Of a stretch of DNA of 64,000 bases, positions 17,349 through 25,464 are shown one piece after another. The stretch's first letter is position 1; each line of letters starts with the position of its first letter. Origin of the DNA: RUG11198 sp036342255 (GTDB taxonomy: Bacteria > Bacillota_I > Bacilli_A > RF39 > UBA660); the NCBI GenBank assembly GCA_036342255.1, contig JAZAUS010000002.1, positions 124,001 to 188,000 of the forward strand. Direction: 5' to 3'. A program made the position numbers and the translations under genes. Below the pieces are notes generated by a model, which saw only the letters and a program-made list of their open reading frames with translations, was not told the DNA's origin and did no database searches.

Positions 17349-18341
17349 TTAAATATTACTGATTATTTTTTTTGCTTTAACTAAGTAATAATACAGCATT
17401 AAATGTTTTTTCGTTAATAATTTAATTAGTAATAAATTAGCTCTTGATTCATAATTTATTTTATCTAGTTCAATATTATTAAATATATTATATTTTTTAG
17501 TTAATTCATTATTTATATCTTTAAATTTTTTAAATGTAAAATCCTTATTTATACAAAGTTTTTTTAAACATATATTATACTTAGTTAAAATGCGATTAGG
17601 AATTATATATTGATCTTCTATATCTTCTTCAAAATTAGAAAGCAAAAAAATTGAGTCGTCCATATATTTTATAATTGAATTCAAATCGTTTTTATGTAAA
17701 ACGCTAGATGAATTTTGTACATAATTATATCCAGTTGAATTAATATAAAAAATACTACTACAATTTTTTAACAAATTGTAGGCAAACATCGTGTCTTCTC
17801 CATATTTCAAATTTTTATCGAATTTTATATTTTTTTCTTCTAAAAAACTTTTTTTAAATAACATTTTATAGCAAGATGAAAAATAAAGTGTATTAATCAT
17901 ATCTAAAATAATATCATTAAAATTTATTTTTTTCGTCTTATTAGTATATAATTGTTTTTTTAGAAGTTTATAATTCTCATCTCTATAAGTTAAGCCTGAT
18001 ATTACTAACTCACAATTATTATTATTTAATTCTGTTATCATTTCATAAAGGTAATTTTCTTCAAAATAATCATCGCTATCTAAAAACATTATTAAATCTC
18101 CAGTTGCTACTTCTATTCCTACATTTCTTGTATCCGATACACCCGAGTTTTTCTTATTAATTAACTTTATTCTATTATCTTTAGTATATTTTTCAATGAT
18201 AGAAAGTGAATTATCTGTTGAACCATCATTCACTAAAACTAATTCAAAATTCTGATATGACTGATTTAAAACTGATTGAATGCATTTATCTAGAAATTTC
18301 TCTGAATTATATACTGGTACAATAATTGATATCTTATCCAT
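17349..18341 (-). CDS. Glycosyltransferase family 2
   Basis: 330 residues. A GT-A fold N-terminus: ISIIVPVYNSEKFLDKC, SVLNQSYQNFELVLVNDGSTDNS, ISG...NVGIEVATGDLIMFLDSDDYF with the DxD motif (DSDD at about residue 91-94), and KYGEDTMFAYNLL further on. It transfers a nucleotide-activated sugar to the growing lipid-linked repeat unit on the cytoplasmic face. The sugar cannot be predicted. The start overlaps the end of the polymerase gene by eight bases (18334-18341), with AAGGAAG upstream. Confidence 0.9.
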   Translation of the reverse strand: MDKISIIVPVYNSEKFLDKCIQSVLNQSYQNFELVLVNDGSTDNSLSIIEKYTKDNRIKLINKKNSGVSDTRNVGIEVATGDLIMFLDSDDYFEENYLYEMITELNNNNCELVISGLTYRDENYKLLKKQLYTNKTKKINFNDIILDMINTLYFSSCYKMLFKKSFLEEKNIKFDKNLKYGEDTMFAYNLLKNCSSIFYINSTGYNYVQNSSSVLHKNDLNSIIKYMDDSIFLLSNFEEDIEDQYIIPNRILTKYNICLKKLCINKDFTFKKFKDINNELTKKYNIFNNIELDKINYESRANLLLIKLLTKKHLMLYYYLVKAKKIISNI

Positions 18342-19500
18342 TCAAATCTTCCTTTCTCTTTTTTCTATTTAAAATATCACTTTCATACAAGAGACATAAT
18401 ATTACAAATAAACCAATTTTAGAATAGTAATAATCAAAAAGTGATATTACTAAAAATATAAACAAAACATATATCAATAAATTTGATATGTTTCCTGGAT
18501 TATCTTTTGATTTTTTTAGAGATATTTTTATAGAATAAAGAAGAAAATAAATCATTGATAATCCACCCATATATAAATATTGAATTATTATATTATGTGC
18601 CTTTATTTGATGAATCTTTAAATATGATAATACTAATCCTTCATACCCATTACCAATTATAGGATACTTATAAATATATTTGAATGCATAATCCCAAATA
18701 AATGTTCTACCAGAATATGTGGTGTCTCTTTTTAAAAAGTTTAATATCATTGGTAATAATCCTGAATCACTTCTAAAAACAACAATTAATAAAAACAAAA
18801 TAATATATACTATAACTAGTAATTTTATATTGCAAATTTTTTTAAATATAGGATTTTTATATATAAAACAAAACAACAATACTAATGCTATACATATAAA
18901 AGCATTAACAGAATATACATATAAATAACCTATTAAAATAAATACTAAAATCATAATATAACTAATAGGAATTTTGCTATATTTGTAAAAGCAATATACC
19001 ATTCCTACTGATATAAATGTTAATGTTTCATAGATTGATCCATTATCATTACCTAAAAAATAAAAGTAATACTCTGTTGGTGACATACTTGGATAATACA
19101 AATAAAAAGATATGATATTAATTATTGTAAGAACACCTAAATAAAAAGTAAAAGACTTTAAAAAACACTCCGGTGACATTTTTAGCTTATAATCTATTAA
19201 TAGTACAATTGACAATGTTGATAACATTGTGTATATTGCTTTAAATAATTGATCATAATTTTTAAAATATATTGTTGAAATAATAGGAATTAATTGCATA
19301 AAAAGCAATAGTATAAATAATTTATTTATCTTAAAGTGAAATTTTTTTAAATATATTAGATGGATTAATCCAAATACCGCGATAGAATAAATTATAAAAA
19401 TACGACGTAAAGAACCTGATAATATATATTCTGGTAACATTATAAATGGAATCAACAACAATATATTAGTAATAAATTCTAAACTTCTCCTTTTTTTCAT
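18334..19500 (-). CDS. O-antigen/capsule polymerase (Wzy-like)
   Basis: 388 residues with about 10-11 transmembrane helices. A long loop contains the motif RDTTYSGRTFIWDYAFKYI and PIIGNGYEGL, which is typical of the O-antigen ligase/polymerase family (SGR..W..G....P..G.G), followed by HNIIIQYLYMGG. It should polymerise capsule repeat units outside the membrane. Sequence identity in this family is always low, so the assignment rests on topology, the loop motif and the operon position between the flippase/GT and Stealth genes. Confidence 0.85.
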   Translation of the reverse strand: MKKRRSLEFITNILLLIPFIMLPEYILSGSLRRIFIIYSIAVFGLIHLIYLKKFHFKINKLFILLLFMQLIPIISTIYFKNYDQLFKAIYTMLSTLSIVLLIDYKLKMSPECFLKSFTFYLGVLTIINIISFYLYYPSMSPTEYYFYFLGNDNGSIYETLTFISVGMVYCFYKYSKIPISYIMILVFILIGYLYVYSVNAFICIALVLLFCFIYKNPIFKKICNIKLLVIVYIILFLLIVVFRSDSGLLPMILNFLKRDTTYSGRTFIWDYAFKYIYKYPIIGNGYEGLVLSYLKIHQIKAHNIIIQYLYMGGLSMIYFLLYSIKISLKKSKDNPGNISNLLIYVLFIFLVISLFDYYYSKIGLFVILCLLYESDILNRKKRKEDLNG

Positions 19501-19523
19501 ACTATCGCCTTCTTTTTATTATC

Positions 19524-20534
19524 TTATTTTTCAAAACTACATTTGTCTGTTAATATTTTTTCGAATGCTTTTTTCAAACTGTTAAGTATGTCGTTAAATT
19601 CTTCATCACTCATTGGGCCATCGTTAATTGCAATCATTTTCATTTTTTGTGACTTAATATTTGTAATTATTTCGTGTTTAGTTCCTTTTATTCCGTCTCT
19701 ATCAATATAATATGATTTACCAAATCTATGATTTCTTATTACAAAATTTCCAGAAGCTATTTGCCATTCTTTAAATAACCATTGATTAACATCTGTATTT
19801 TCACGAAACTTATGTAGACAAGTATTATTTAAAATATCATATTCCTTTTCCCATACTTCTTCCATTGTACTTTTACATAATGATGTTGATAAATGATGTT
19901 GCCAAAATCCTGGAAATCTCGGACATTTTAGTAATACTAACGTTCTCAATAAAGCTTTACCATTAGATAAATTTAACCATTTATTTCTATTTTCTTTAAT
20001 GCTCTTTTTGAAATCAAAATGCTCATTAATAATACTAGTATCATTTATACAGAAATACTGACTTACCAAGCTTTTTTTAGGGCAGTGTACATTTAGTCCA
20101 ACGGTTTCTTTTGGAATTCCATTTTCAAAAAAATCTTCTTTCTTAACATTATTAATTAAGTATAAATCATCGTTGAATAAAACAAAATGCTCTGATAAGT
20201 CTTTGATTCTAAAAATATTATTTTCGATTGTATTAGCACTAAAAGTTGGTAGATATTCCTTAGGTATATAATCTTTGTGGTTTACAACTACCAATTTCTC
20301 ATTTGATGTATCTAACCAATTTGGTATATGACCCCATGTTATAAAATATACTTTATTTACCCATGGAGCAAATTTTTCCACTCCTCTAAACCAATATTGT
20401 AATAAATCCCAATCTCTATATCTGTATATTGAACCATCTGCATTATTTTTAATATCATATTTATTTTTTTCTTTTTGCCATTCCTTGTCATTTCCATCTA
20501 CCCAAAGAACAACAAAATCTATTTTTTCATTCAT
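19524..20534 (-). CDS. Stealth-family capsule phosphotransferase
   Basis: 336 residues with the conserved regions of the Stealth family: CR1 IDFVVLWVDGNDKEWQ, CR2 RYRDWDLLQYWFRGVEKFAPWVNKV (given here in part) with ITWGHIPNWLD and FVLFNDDLYLI, CR3 QHHLSTSLCKSTMEE, and CR4 NQWLFKEWQIASGNF. Stealth proteins transfer hexose-1-phosphate from UDP-sugars and so form phosphodiester links; relatives include the GlcNAc-1-phosphotransferase family. This predicts a phosphate-linked repeat unit. It starts at ATG 20534, one base of overlap with the stop of the upstream glycosyltransferase. Confidence 0.92.
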   Translation of the reverse strand: MNEKIDFVVLWVDGNDKEWQKEKNKYDIKNNADGSIYRYRDWDLLQYWFRGVEKFAPWVNKVYFITWGHIPNWLDTSNEKLVVVNHKDYIPKEYLPTFSANTIENNIFRIKDLSEHFVLFNDDLYLINNVKKEDFFENGIPKETVGLNVHCPKKSLVSQYFCINDTSIINEHFDFKKSIKENRNKWLNLSNGKALLRTLVLLKCPRFPGFWQHHLSTSLCKSTMEEVWEKEYDILNNTCLHKFRENTDVNQWLFKEWQIASGNFVIRNHRFGKSYYIDRDGIKGTKHEIITNIKSQKMKMIAINDGPMSDEEFNDILNSLKKAFEKILTDKCSFEK

Positions 20535-21376
20535 TATATTTTCCCTACCTTCATACCAATTAATCTAGCTGCCATATCAAATGGATATCTAAATATTAAT
20601 TTATAGTTTCTTTCTTCTAGTATTCTTTTAAATATATATTTGGCTAAATTAGCTCCACTATCAGTAGTACCATAATTATCTAAATAGTCATTTTGTTTAA
20701 AGAATTGGCCTGTTAATCTATATCTATCATATAATTGTTTAAGAGAATACTTATGAGAATGATATACTATTGATTTAGAACAATATTTTATTCTATAACC
20801 ATTTGTTATAAGTTTATATGCTATATACATATCTTCATTTGTTGGTAAATCTTTACTATCATAACCATTTAGTTTTTTAAAAATATCAGTCTTTATAGCA
20901 CTTGCTGCATCACTAAAGAAAAATGCTTTTAAACCCAATTTGTTAATATCTTCTTTTGTTTTTAAAAAATCTTTATCTGGATAATTACTCTCTCTTGTAT
21001 ATTTTTCAATATTGTCATATTTAGTTAATTGTCTAGAATAACAAGCCTCTGCTTCATTATTTATTATAGGTTTTATAAGTTCTTCAAGCCAATTATTATC
21101 TTTTATTTCAATATCTTGAGATATAAATACAATAATATCTGCATTAGATTTCATAGCTGCTTTTTCTCTTGTTAAACTATGAGAAAAGTCATTTGGTTTA
21201 ATCTTTTCATAGTAACAATTTAAATCTTTTAATTTTTTTTCACTATTATCAGAAGTTTCAGTAAGTATATACAAAACTTTATTAATATCTACTTTTTCCT
21301 GATTCAAGATACTTCCATTCAAGTTATATATATAGTTTTCACCATTATATAATGGACAAATAATATCAATACTCAT
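20534..21376 (-). CDS. Glycosyltransferase family 2 (rhamnosyltransferase-like)
   Basis: 280 residues. The N-terminus IDIICPLYNGENYIYNL and the segment PNDFSHSLTREKAAMKSNADIIVFISQDIEI (given in parts: DFSHSLTREKA, IIVFISQDIEI) resemble rhamnosyltransferases of the GT2 family, where 'F.Hg.tRn' and 'QDa' recur. A later part PTNEDMYIAYKLI fits the acceptor-binding region. The C-terminal helices may attach to the membrane. It lies in the capsule operon behind a hairpin at 21396. The donor sugar is unknown. Confidence 0.85.
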   Translation of the reverse strand: MSIDIICPLYNGENYIYNLNGSILNQEKVDINKVLYILTETSDNSEKKLKDLNCYYEKIKPNDFSHSLTREKAAMKSNADIIVFISQDIEIKDNNWLEELIKPIINNEAEACYSRQLTKYDNIEKYTRESNYPDKDFLKTKEDINKLGLKAFFFSDAASAIKTDIFKKLNGYDSKDLPTNEDMYIAYKLITNGYRIKYCSKSIVYHSHKYSLKQLYDRYRLTGQFFKQNDYLDNYGTTDSGANLAKYIFKRILEERNYKLIFRYPFDMAARLIGMKVGKI

Positions 21377-21395
21377 ATGTTTTTCTCCTTATCAA

Positions 21396-21421
21396 AAGAC
21401 TATGTTTAAGGACATAGTCTT
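21396..21421 (-). terminator. Internal hairpin (attenuator-like) in the capsule operon
   Basis: Arms AAGACTATG (21396-21404) and CATAGTCTT (21413-21421) in the 90-base gap between the initiating sugar transferase and the first glycosyltransferase. The minus-strand T-run is short (TTTTG), so it may be a partial terminator or an RNA-stabilising end. Confidence 0.5.
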
Positions 21422-21466
21422 CTCGTTGTTTATTATAATGTTTTTCCCCTTTAAACATTTTTATAA

Positions 21467-22165
21467 TTATTTAGCTCCTGTTTTAAATATAACTGCTGCT
21501 ATTGTTTTGAAAAAGCATTTTATATCTAATAGTAGAGAACAATTTTTTACATAATAGTATTCTAGTTCTAATCTTTCTTCATAATTAGTACAAGATCTAC
21601 CATTACATCCCCACCAACCTGTTATACCAGGACGAACACTTTCATATAACTTATGATTACCATTATGTTCATCTAATTCTCCTTCAACAAGTGGTCTAGG
21701 ACCAATCATTGACATATCACCCTTTAATACATTAATTAGTTGAGGTAATTCATCAATAGATGTTTTTCTTAAAATATTACCTATTTTAGTAACTCTAGGA
21801 TCATTACTAAGTTTTTGATTATCTTTCCATTCTTTAGCATATTTAGGATCTTTTAATAATTCTTTTAATACTTCATCAGCATTACTAACCATACTTCTAT
21901 ATTTATATATATAAATATATTTTCCATTCTTACCTATTCTTTTTTGCCTATAAAATATTGATTTATTATCTCCTGATATAAGATTAATAATCTTTATTAT
22001 TATTGAGATAGGTATTAAAAATATTATTCCTAATAGTGCTGATGAAATATCAAATAATCTTTTAATAAAAATATAAAAATAATAATTAATTTTACTAAAT
22101 ATACTTGATATATCTATCTCACTTACCAACTCTTCATTCTCTATATTAGTTACTTCTTCATTCAT
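21467..22165 (-). CDS. Initiating sugar-phosphate transferase (polyisoprenyl-phosphate hexose-1-phosphate transferase)
   Basis: 232 residues. One N-terminal membrane segment (FDISSALLGIIFLIPISIIIKII) is followed by the bacterial sugar transferase domain: FYRQKRIGKNGKYIYIYKYRSM, DPRVTKIGNILRKTSIDELPQL, NVLKGDMSMIGPRPL and RPGITGWWGCNGR (all given as parts). It transfers the first sugar phosphate to undecaprenyl phosphate, starting the repeat unit. It is a short form without the five-helix WcaJ/WbaP N-terminus, like the EpsL/CpsE-C-terminal type. AAGGAGT precedes ATG 22165. It lies four bases after the CpsB gene. Confidence 0.92.
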   Translation of the reverse strand: MNEEVTNIENEELVSEIDISSIFSKINYYFYIFIKRLFDISSALLGIIFLIPISIIIKIINLISGDNKSIFYRQKRIGKNGKYIYIYKYRSMVSNADEVLKELLKDPKYAKEWKDNQKLSNDPRVTKIGNILRKTSIDELPQLINVLKGDMSMIGPRPLVEGELDEHNGNHKLYESVRPGITGWWGCNGRSCTNYEERLELEYYYVKNCSLLLDIKCFFKTIAAVIFKTGAK

Positions 22166-22169
22166 GGTG

Positions 22170-22883
22170 TTACTCCTTACTACTTAATATACTTCTAGCA
22201 TTATTTACTAATATATCTTCTACATAAGACTTATCTTTTATTAGTTTTAATAAATCTTTAGAGATATTCTTTTCATAAATATTACTAGTGTCATGATGTA
22301 TATCACTACCTAATATACTTATCATTCTTTTTTTGAGTAACCCCTTTAACATTCTTTTAGCTTTTATTCCATAATTATTATATAGACTACCAATGTTACC
22401 TTGTAATAAGCATCCATTATCTATTAAATTTTGAAAGAATGCATAATCTTTATAATACGCTGTATATCTTTCTGGATGTGCTATTACAGGGATGATATTT
22501 AACTCAAATAAATCACATAAAACATCATCTAAGATATCTGGTTTTCTATTCATTGGTAATTCTATTAACATATATTTACTACCATTAATGGTATATATAT
22601 CATTTTCTAATAAATTAGATATATCTAAATCAAGATAAACTTCATTACCTAAATATAAATTAATATCTATATTATTCTTTTTTAATTCTTCTTCTAATGT
22701 ATTTAATAGTTTATGTTTATCTTGATTGTTACAATTATATTTACTATTTGGTACATAATGTGGTGTTAGAATTATATCTTTAATACCATTATTAGATGCT
22801 TTCTTTAAGATATTAATACTTTCTTCTATAGTTCTAGAACCATCATCTATACCAAATAAGATATGACTATGAGTATCTATCAT
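22170..22883 (-). CDS. cpsB: CpsB-type PHP-fold protein-tyrosine phosphatase
   Basis: 237 residues with the PHP phosphoesterase metal motifs: MIDTHSHILFGIDDGSRT at the N-terminus, ILTPHYVP, YLGNEVYLD, IPVIAHPERYTAY and LGSDIHHD. These match CpsB/Wzh/YwqE enzymes, Mn-dependent phosphatases that dephosphorylate the tyrosine kinase CpsD. The start overlaps the end of the kinase gene by ATGA (22880-22883). It controls chain length together with the two genes upstream. Confidence 0.93.
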   Translation of the reverse strand: MIDTHSHILFGIDDGSRTIEESINILKKASNNGIKDIILTPHYVPNSKYNCNNQDKHKLLNTLEEELKKNNIDINLYLGNEVYLDLDISNLLENDIYTINGSKYMLIELPMNRKPDILDDVLCDLFELNIIPVIAHPERYTAYYKDYAFFQNLIDNGCLLQGNIGSLYNNYGIKAKRMLKGLLKKRMISILGSDIHHDTSNIYEKNISKDLLKLIKDKSYVEDILVNNARSILSSKE

Positions 22884-23563
22884 TCTTCTGTGTAATAATA
22901 ATTCTTATAATATTTACTATCTAATTTATCAGTACCATTTAATATTACTCCACCTATAGTGGCATTTACTTTTTCTAAAGACTCTTTAGTATTATTTAAT
23001 ATCTCTGGTGTTGTTTTCTTTGCTCTTGCTACTATTAATACTATATCTGCAAGTCTTGTTAATATTAATGTATCAGTAAGACCAGTTACTGGAGGAGTAT
23101 CTAATATAATAAGATCATAATTCTCTTTTAATATTTTTAATATCTCTTCCATCTTACTAGATTCCAATAATACAGTAGGATTTGGTGGATAAGTACCTGT
23201 TGTTAAAACATCTAAATTCTTTATATTAGTTTTATTAATATAATCTTTAATATTAATTCTCTTACTGCTATCTAATAGTAAATTAGAAAAGCCACGATGA
23301 GATTTAATTTTTAAATTAAAGATATCTTTTTGTCTTCCTCTTCTTAAATCACAATCAATTAATAATACTCTTTCATTACTATTAGCATAAGATGCTGCTA
23401 AATTAGCCGAAACAAAACTTTTACCTTCACCAGACATAGAACTAGTAATAAGAATAGTTTTTATATCTTTTTCGATAGATGAAAATCTTAAATTAGTTCT
23501 TATTGTTTTAATAGCTTCTGTTACAGATGATTTAGGATAATTATTTACTATTAACTCTGTCAT
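22880..23563 (-). CDS. cpsD: CpsD-type capsule tyrosine kinase
   Basis: 227 residues of the bacterial tyrosine (BY) kinase family: Walker A TSSMSGEGKSFVSANLA (about residues 41-57), Walker A' VLLIDCDLRRGRQ and Walker B LIILDTPPVTG. The C-terminus ends in the tyrosine cluster YYKNYYYTEE, which is the autophosphorylation site in this family. It needs the membrane adaptor CpsC, whose stop codon overlaps its start by one base (23563). Cycles of phosphorylation by CpsD and removal by CpsB set capsule length. Confidence 0.95.
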   Translation of the reverse strand: MTELIVNNYPKSSVTEAIKTIRTNLRFSSIEKDIKTILITSSMSGEGKSFVSANLAASYANSNERVLLIDCDLRRGRQKDIFNLKIKSHRGFSNLLLDSSKRINIKDYINKTNIKNLDVLTTGTYPPNPTVLLESSKMEEILKILKENYDLIILDTPPVTGLTDTLILTRLADIVLIVARAKKTTPEILNNTKESLEKVNATIGGVILNGTDKLDSKYYKNYYYTEE

Positions 23564-24264
23564 TATTTATCCCCCCTATTATTCTTAACTAGCTTTTTAG
23601 CAGTAGGTATTTCAGCTAAAACAGCTAAACCAACCATTTCTTCTATATCAGTCTTAGTCTTGATAGTATTATCAAAATAATAAATTATAAATAATACTCC
23701 ACACGATAAAACTATACCAGCTAAACCTGCTATTAATAATTCTTTAAGTATGTTGACATTATATGGTTTATCTTCTATAACAGCATTATCTACTATAGAT
23801 ACATTTTCTAAGTTATAGATATTAGATATTTCTTTCTTGAATACATCTGCTACTCCATTAGCTATCATTACAGCTTCTTTATTATCTTTATTACTAACTG
23901 ATACTTTTATAATAGATGTATCTGTTACAGCAGTAACATTAATATCTTCTGCTAACTCTTTAGGAGTTGTTTCTAATTTTAAATTATTTATAACTTGTTC
24001 TAAAACACGTCTTGATTTAATAATTTGACTATATGTTGCTACTAATTTCTCATTAATATTTAATTCATTTTGATAAGCATAACTTGTATCTTTATCACTT
24101 TGTTTTTGAACTAATATTATAGTTGTAGTTCCATGATACATTGGTACTTGTATCTTAGTAGAATATATTAATCCTATTATTAATGCTATAGTAGTTACTA
24201 TAATTATTATTGGTATTCTTTTTACATAATAATTAAATAAATCTTTTAAATTTATTTCTTCCAT
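23563..24264 (-). CDS. cpsC: CpsC-type capsule chain-length regulator (Wzz domain)
   Basis: 233 residues. Two transmembrane helices at about 17-36 and 176-197 bound an extracellular Wzz domain (GTTTIILVQKQ, ATYSQIIKSRRVLEQVI, TDTSIIKVSVSNKDNKEAVMIAN, given in part). The cytoplasmic tail after the second helix (TKTDIEEMVGLAVLAEIPT) activates the kinase CpsD. The first gene of the capsule operon. It starts at ATG 24264 behind GGGGGATG, about 60 bases after the promoter -10. Confidence 0.93.
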   Translation of the reverse strand: MEEINLKDLFNYYVKRIPIIIIVTTIALIIGLIYSTKIQVPMYHGTTTIILVQKQSDKDTSYAYQNELNINEKLVATYSQIIKSRRVLEQVINNLKLETTPKELAEDINVTAVTDTSIIKVSVSNKDNKEAVMIANGVADVFKKEISNIYNLENVSIVDNAVIEDKPYNVNILKELLIAGLAGIVLSCGVLFIIYYFDNTIKTKTDIEEMVGLAVLAEIPTAKKLVKNNRGDK

Positions 24265-24326
24265 TTATTTTCATCCCCCTACTTTTTAAACAGAAAAAAG
24301 AACACTTTTTCCAAAGTTAGTTTCAT

Positions 24327-24355
24327 ATTCTAATAGATAATTAACTTTTTGTCAA
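24327..24355 (-). promoter_or_regulatory. Promoter of the capsule operon
   Basis: On the minus strand TTGACA (24355-24350), a 17-base spacer and TAGAAT (24332-24327). The 5' untranslated part is about 55 bases. Confidence 0.85.
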
Positions 24356-24362
24356 CAAAATA

Positions 24363-24397
24363 AGCTCAAAAATTAAAAACAAGTTAATTTTTGAGCT
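24363..24397. repeat. 14-base inverted repeat upstream of the capsule promoter
   Basis: AGCTCAAAAATTAA (24363-24376) and TTAATTTTTGAGCT (24384-24397), seven bases apart, lie eight bases upstream of the capsule -35 and between two divergent promoters. No gene ends here, so an operator or a barrier terminator is more likely than an ordinary gene terminator. Confidence 0.6.
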
Positions 24398-24423
24398 AAT
24401 TATTTAATTTTAAACATATTTAT

Positions 24424-24452
24424 TTGGTTAATTATTTATGAATCATTATATT
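24424..24452 (+). promoter_or_regulatory. Possible promoter of the DUF1016 nuclease gene
   Basis: TTGGTT (24424-24429), a 17-base spacer and TATATT (24447-24452), about 55 bases before ATG 24508. Confidence 0.5.
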
Positions 24453-24507
24453 TATTTAAAAGTAAAATGACTTTTCTATGGTGAATAATACTATTGGAGG
24501 GTAATAT

Positions 24508-25392
24508 ATGAATTATTATAATGAGATAAAGAATGAGCTTATTAATAATGAGATAAATAGAAAAGTAAAGAATTATTCAATTAATAAAAGTGATTTAAAT
24601 ACCTACTATAACGTAGGTAAAATGCTAAGTGAAGCTGGTAAGCATTATGGTGATGGAATTATTAAAGAATATTCTAGAAAGTTAACAGATGAGTTAGGAA
24701 AAGGATACACTCAATCAAGATTAAGATATTTTAGAAGATTTTATGAAGTTTTTTCAAAATGTCCGACACTGTCGGACAAATTGACATTTTCTCATTATTG
24801 TGAATTGATATGGAATGATGATTATAATAAAATTAATTATTATATAAATATATCAATTAATCATAATCTTTCTGTTAGACAACTTCGATGTAGAATAAAA
24901 TCTAATGAATATGAAAGATTGCCTGAAAGTACCAAGAACAAATTAATAAATAATCAAAAATCAAATGTGATAGATTTTATAAAGAATCCTATTATAATTA
25001 ATAATAGTAATAAATATGAGTTTATTTCTGAAAAAGTATTAAAAAGAATAATACTAGAAGATATTTCCTCTTTCATGAAAGAACTTGGATCTGGATTTAG
25101 TTATATAGATGACGAATACAAAATTAGTATTGGTAATACATATAACTATATAGATTTGTTATTATTTAATTACATATATAATTGTTTTGTAGTTGTTGAG
25201 CTTAAAGTAACAGAGTTAAAGAAAGAACATGTTGGTCAAATTCAAGTATATATGAATTATATAGATAAGAATTTAAAGACTATTAATCAAGATAGAACTA
25301 TTGGTATTATTATTTGTAAGAAAGATAATAAATATGTTATTGAGTATTGTTCTGATAGTAGAATTATTTCTAGAGTTTATGAATTGGTTTAG
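24508..25392 (+). CDS. DUF1016 / YhcG-like PD-(D/E)xK nuclease family protein
   Basis: 294 residues. The N-terminal DUF1016 helical domain shows LNTYYNVGKMLSEA, YSRKLTDELGKGYTQSRLRYFRRFYE and TFSHYCELIW (given in parts). The C-terminal PDDEXK nuclease domain shows FMKELGSGFSYI, YIDLLLFNYIYNCFVVVELK (catalytic D and ExK) and GQIQVYMNYID. YhcG-like proteins occur as accessory genes linked with restriction, phage defence or mobile DNA; activity is not established for this one. GGAGG precedes ATG 24508. It is 294 residues where ~340 is common, so the interdomain region is short. A perfect GC-rich palindrome sits in its coding sequence at 24760. Confidence 0.88.
   Translation: MNYYNEIKNELINNEINRKVKNYSINKSDLNTYYNVGKMLSEAGKHYGDGIIKEYSRKLTDELGKGYTQSRLRYFRRFYEVFSKCPTLSDKLTFSHYCELIWNDDYNKINYYINISINHNLSVRQLRCRIKSNEYERLPESTKNKLINNQKSNVIDFIKNPIIINNSNKYEFISEKVLKRIILEDISSFMKELGSGFSYIDDEYKISIGNTYNYIDLLLFNYIYNCFVVVELKVTELKKEHVGQIQVYMNYIDKNLKTINQDRTIGIIICKKDNKYVIEYCSDSRIISRVYELV
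24760..24778. repeat. GC-rich palindrome inside the DUF1016 gene
   Basis: TGTCCGACA-c-TGTCGGACA: nine-base perfect arms around one base, far richer in G+C than its surroundings. An outer pair, AAAATGTC at 24756-24763 and GACATTTT at 24783-24790, makes an alternative pairing. It encodes the loop CPTLSDK before TFSHY. Confidence 0.8.
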
Positions 25393-25398
25393 TATAAT

Positions 25399-25450
25399 AT
25401 ATCTATATAATTGTATCATTAATAAATTTGTGATACAATTATATAGATAT
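25399..25450. repeat. Perfect 20-base inverted repeat
   Basis: ATATCTATATAATTGTATCA (25399-25418) and its exact complement (25431-25450) with a 12-base loop, between the DUF1016 gene and the Lgt-like gene. No T-run follows, so it may be an operator, an RNA-stability hairpin or an unusual terminator. Confidence 0.75.
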
Positions 25451-25464
25451 AGATGGTGATATAG

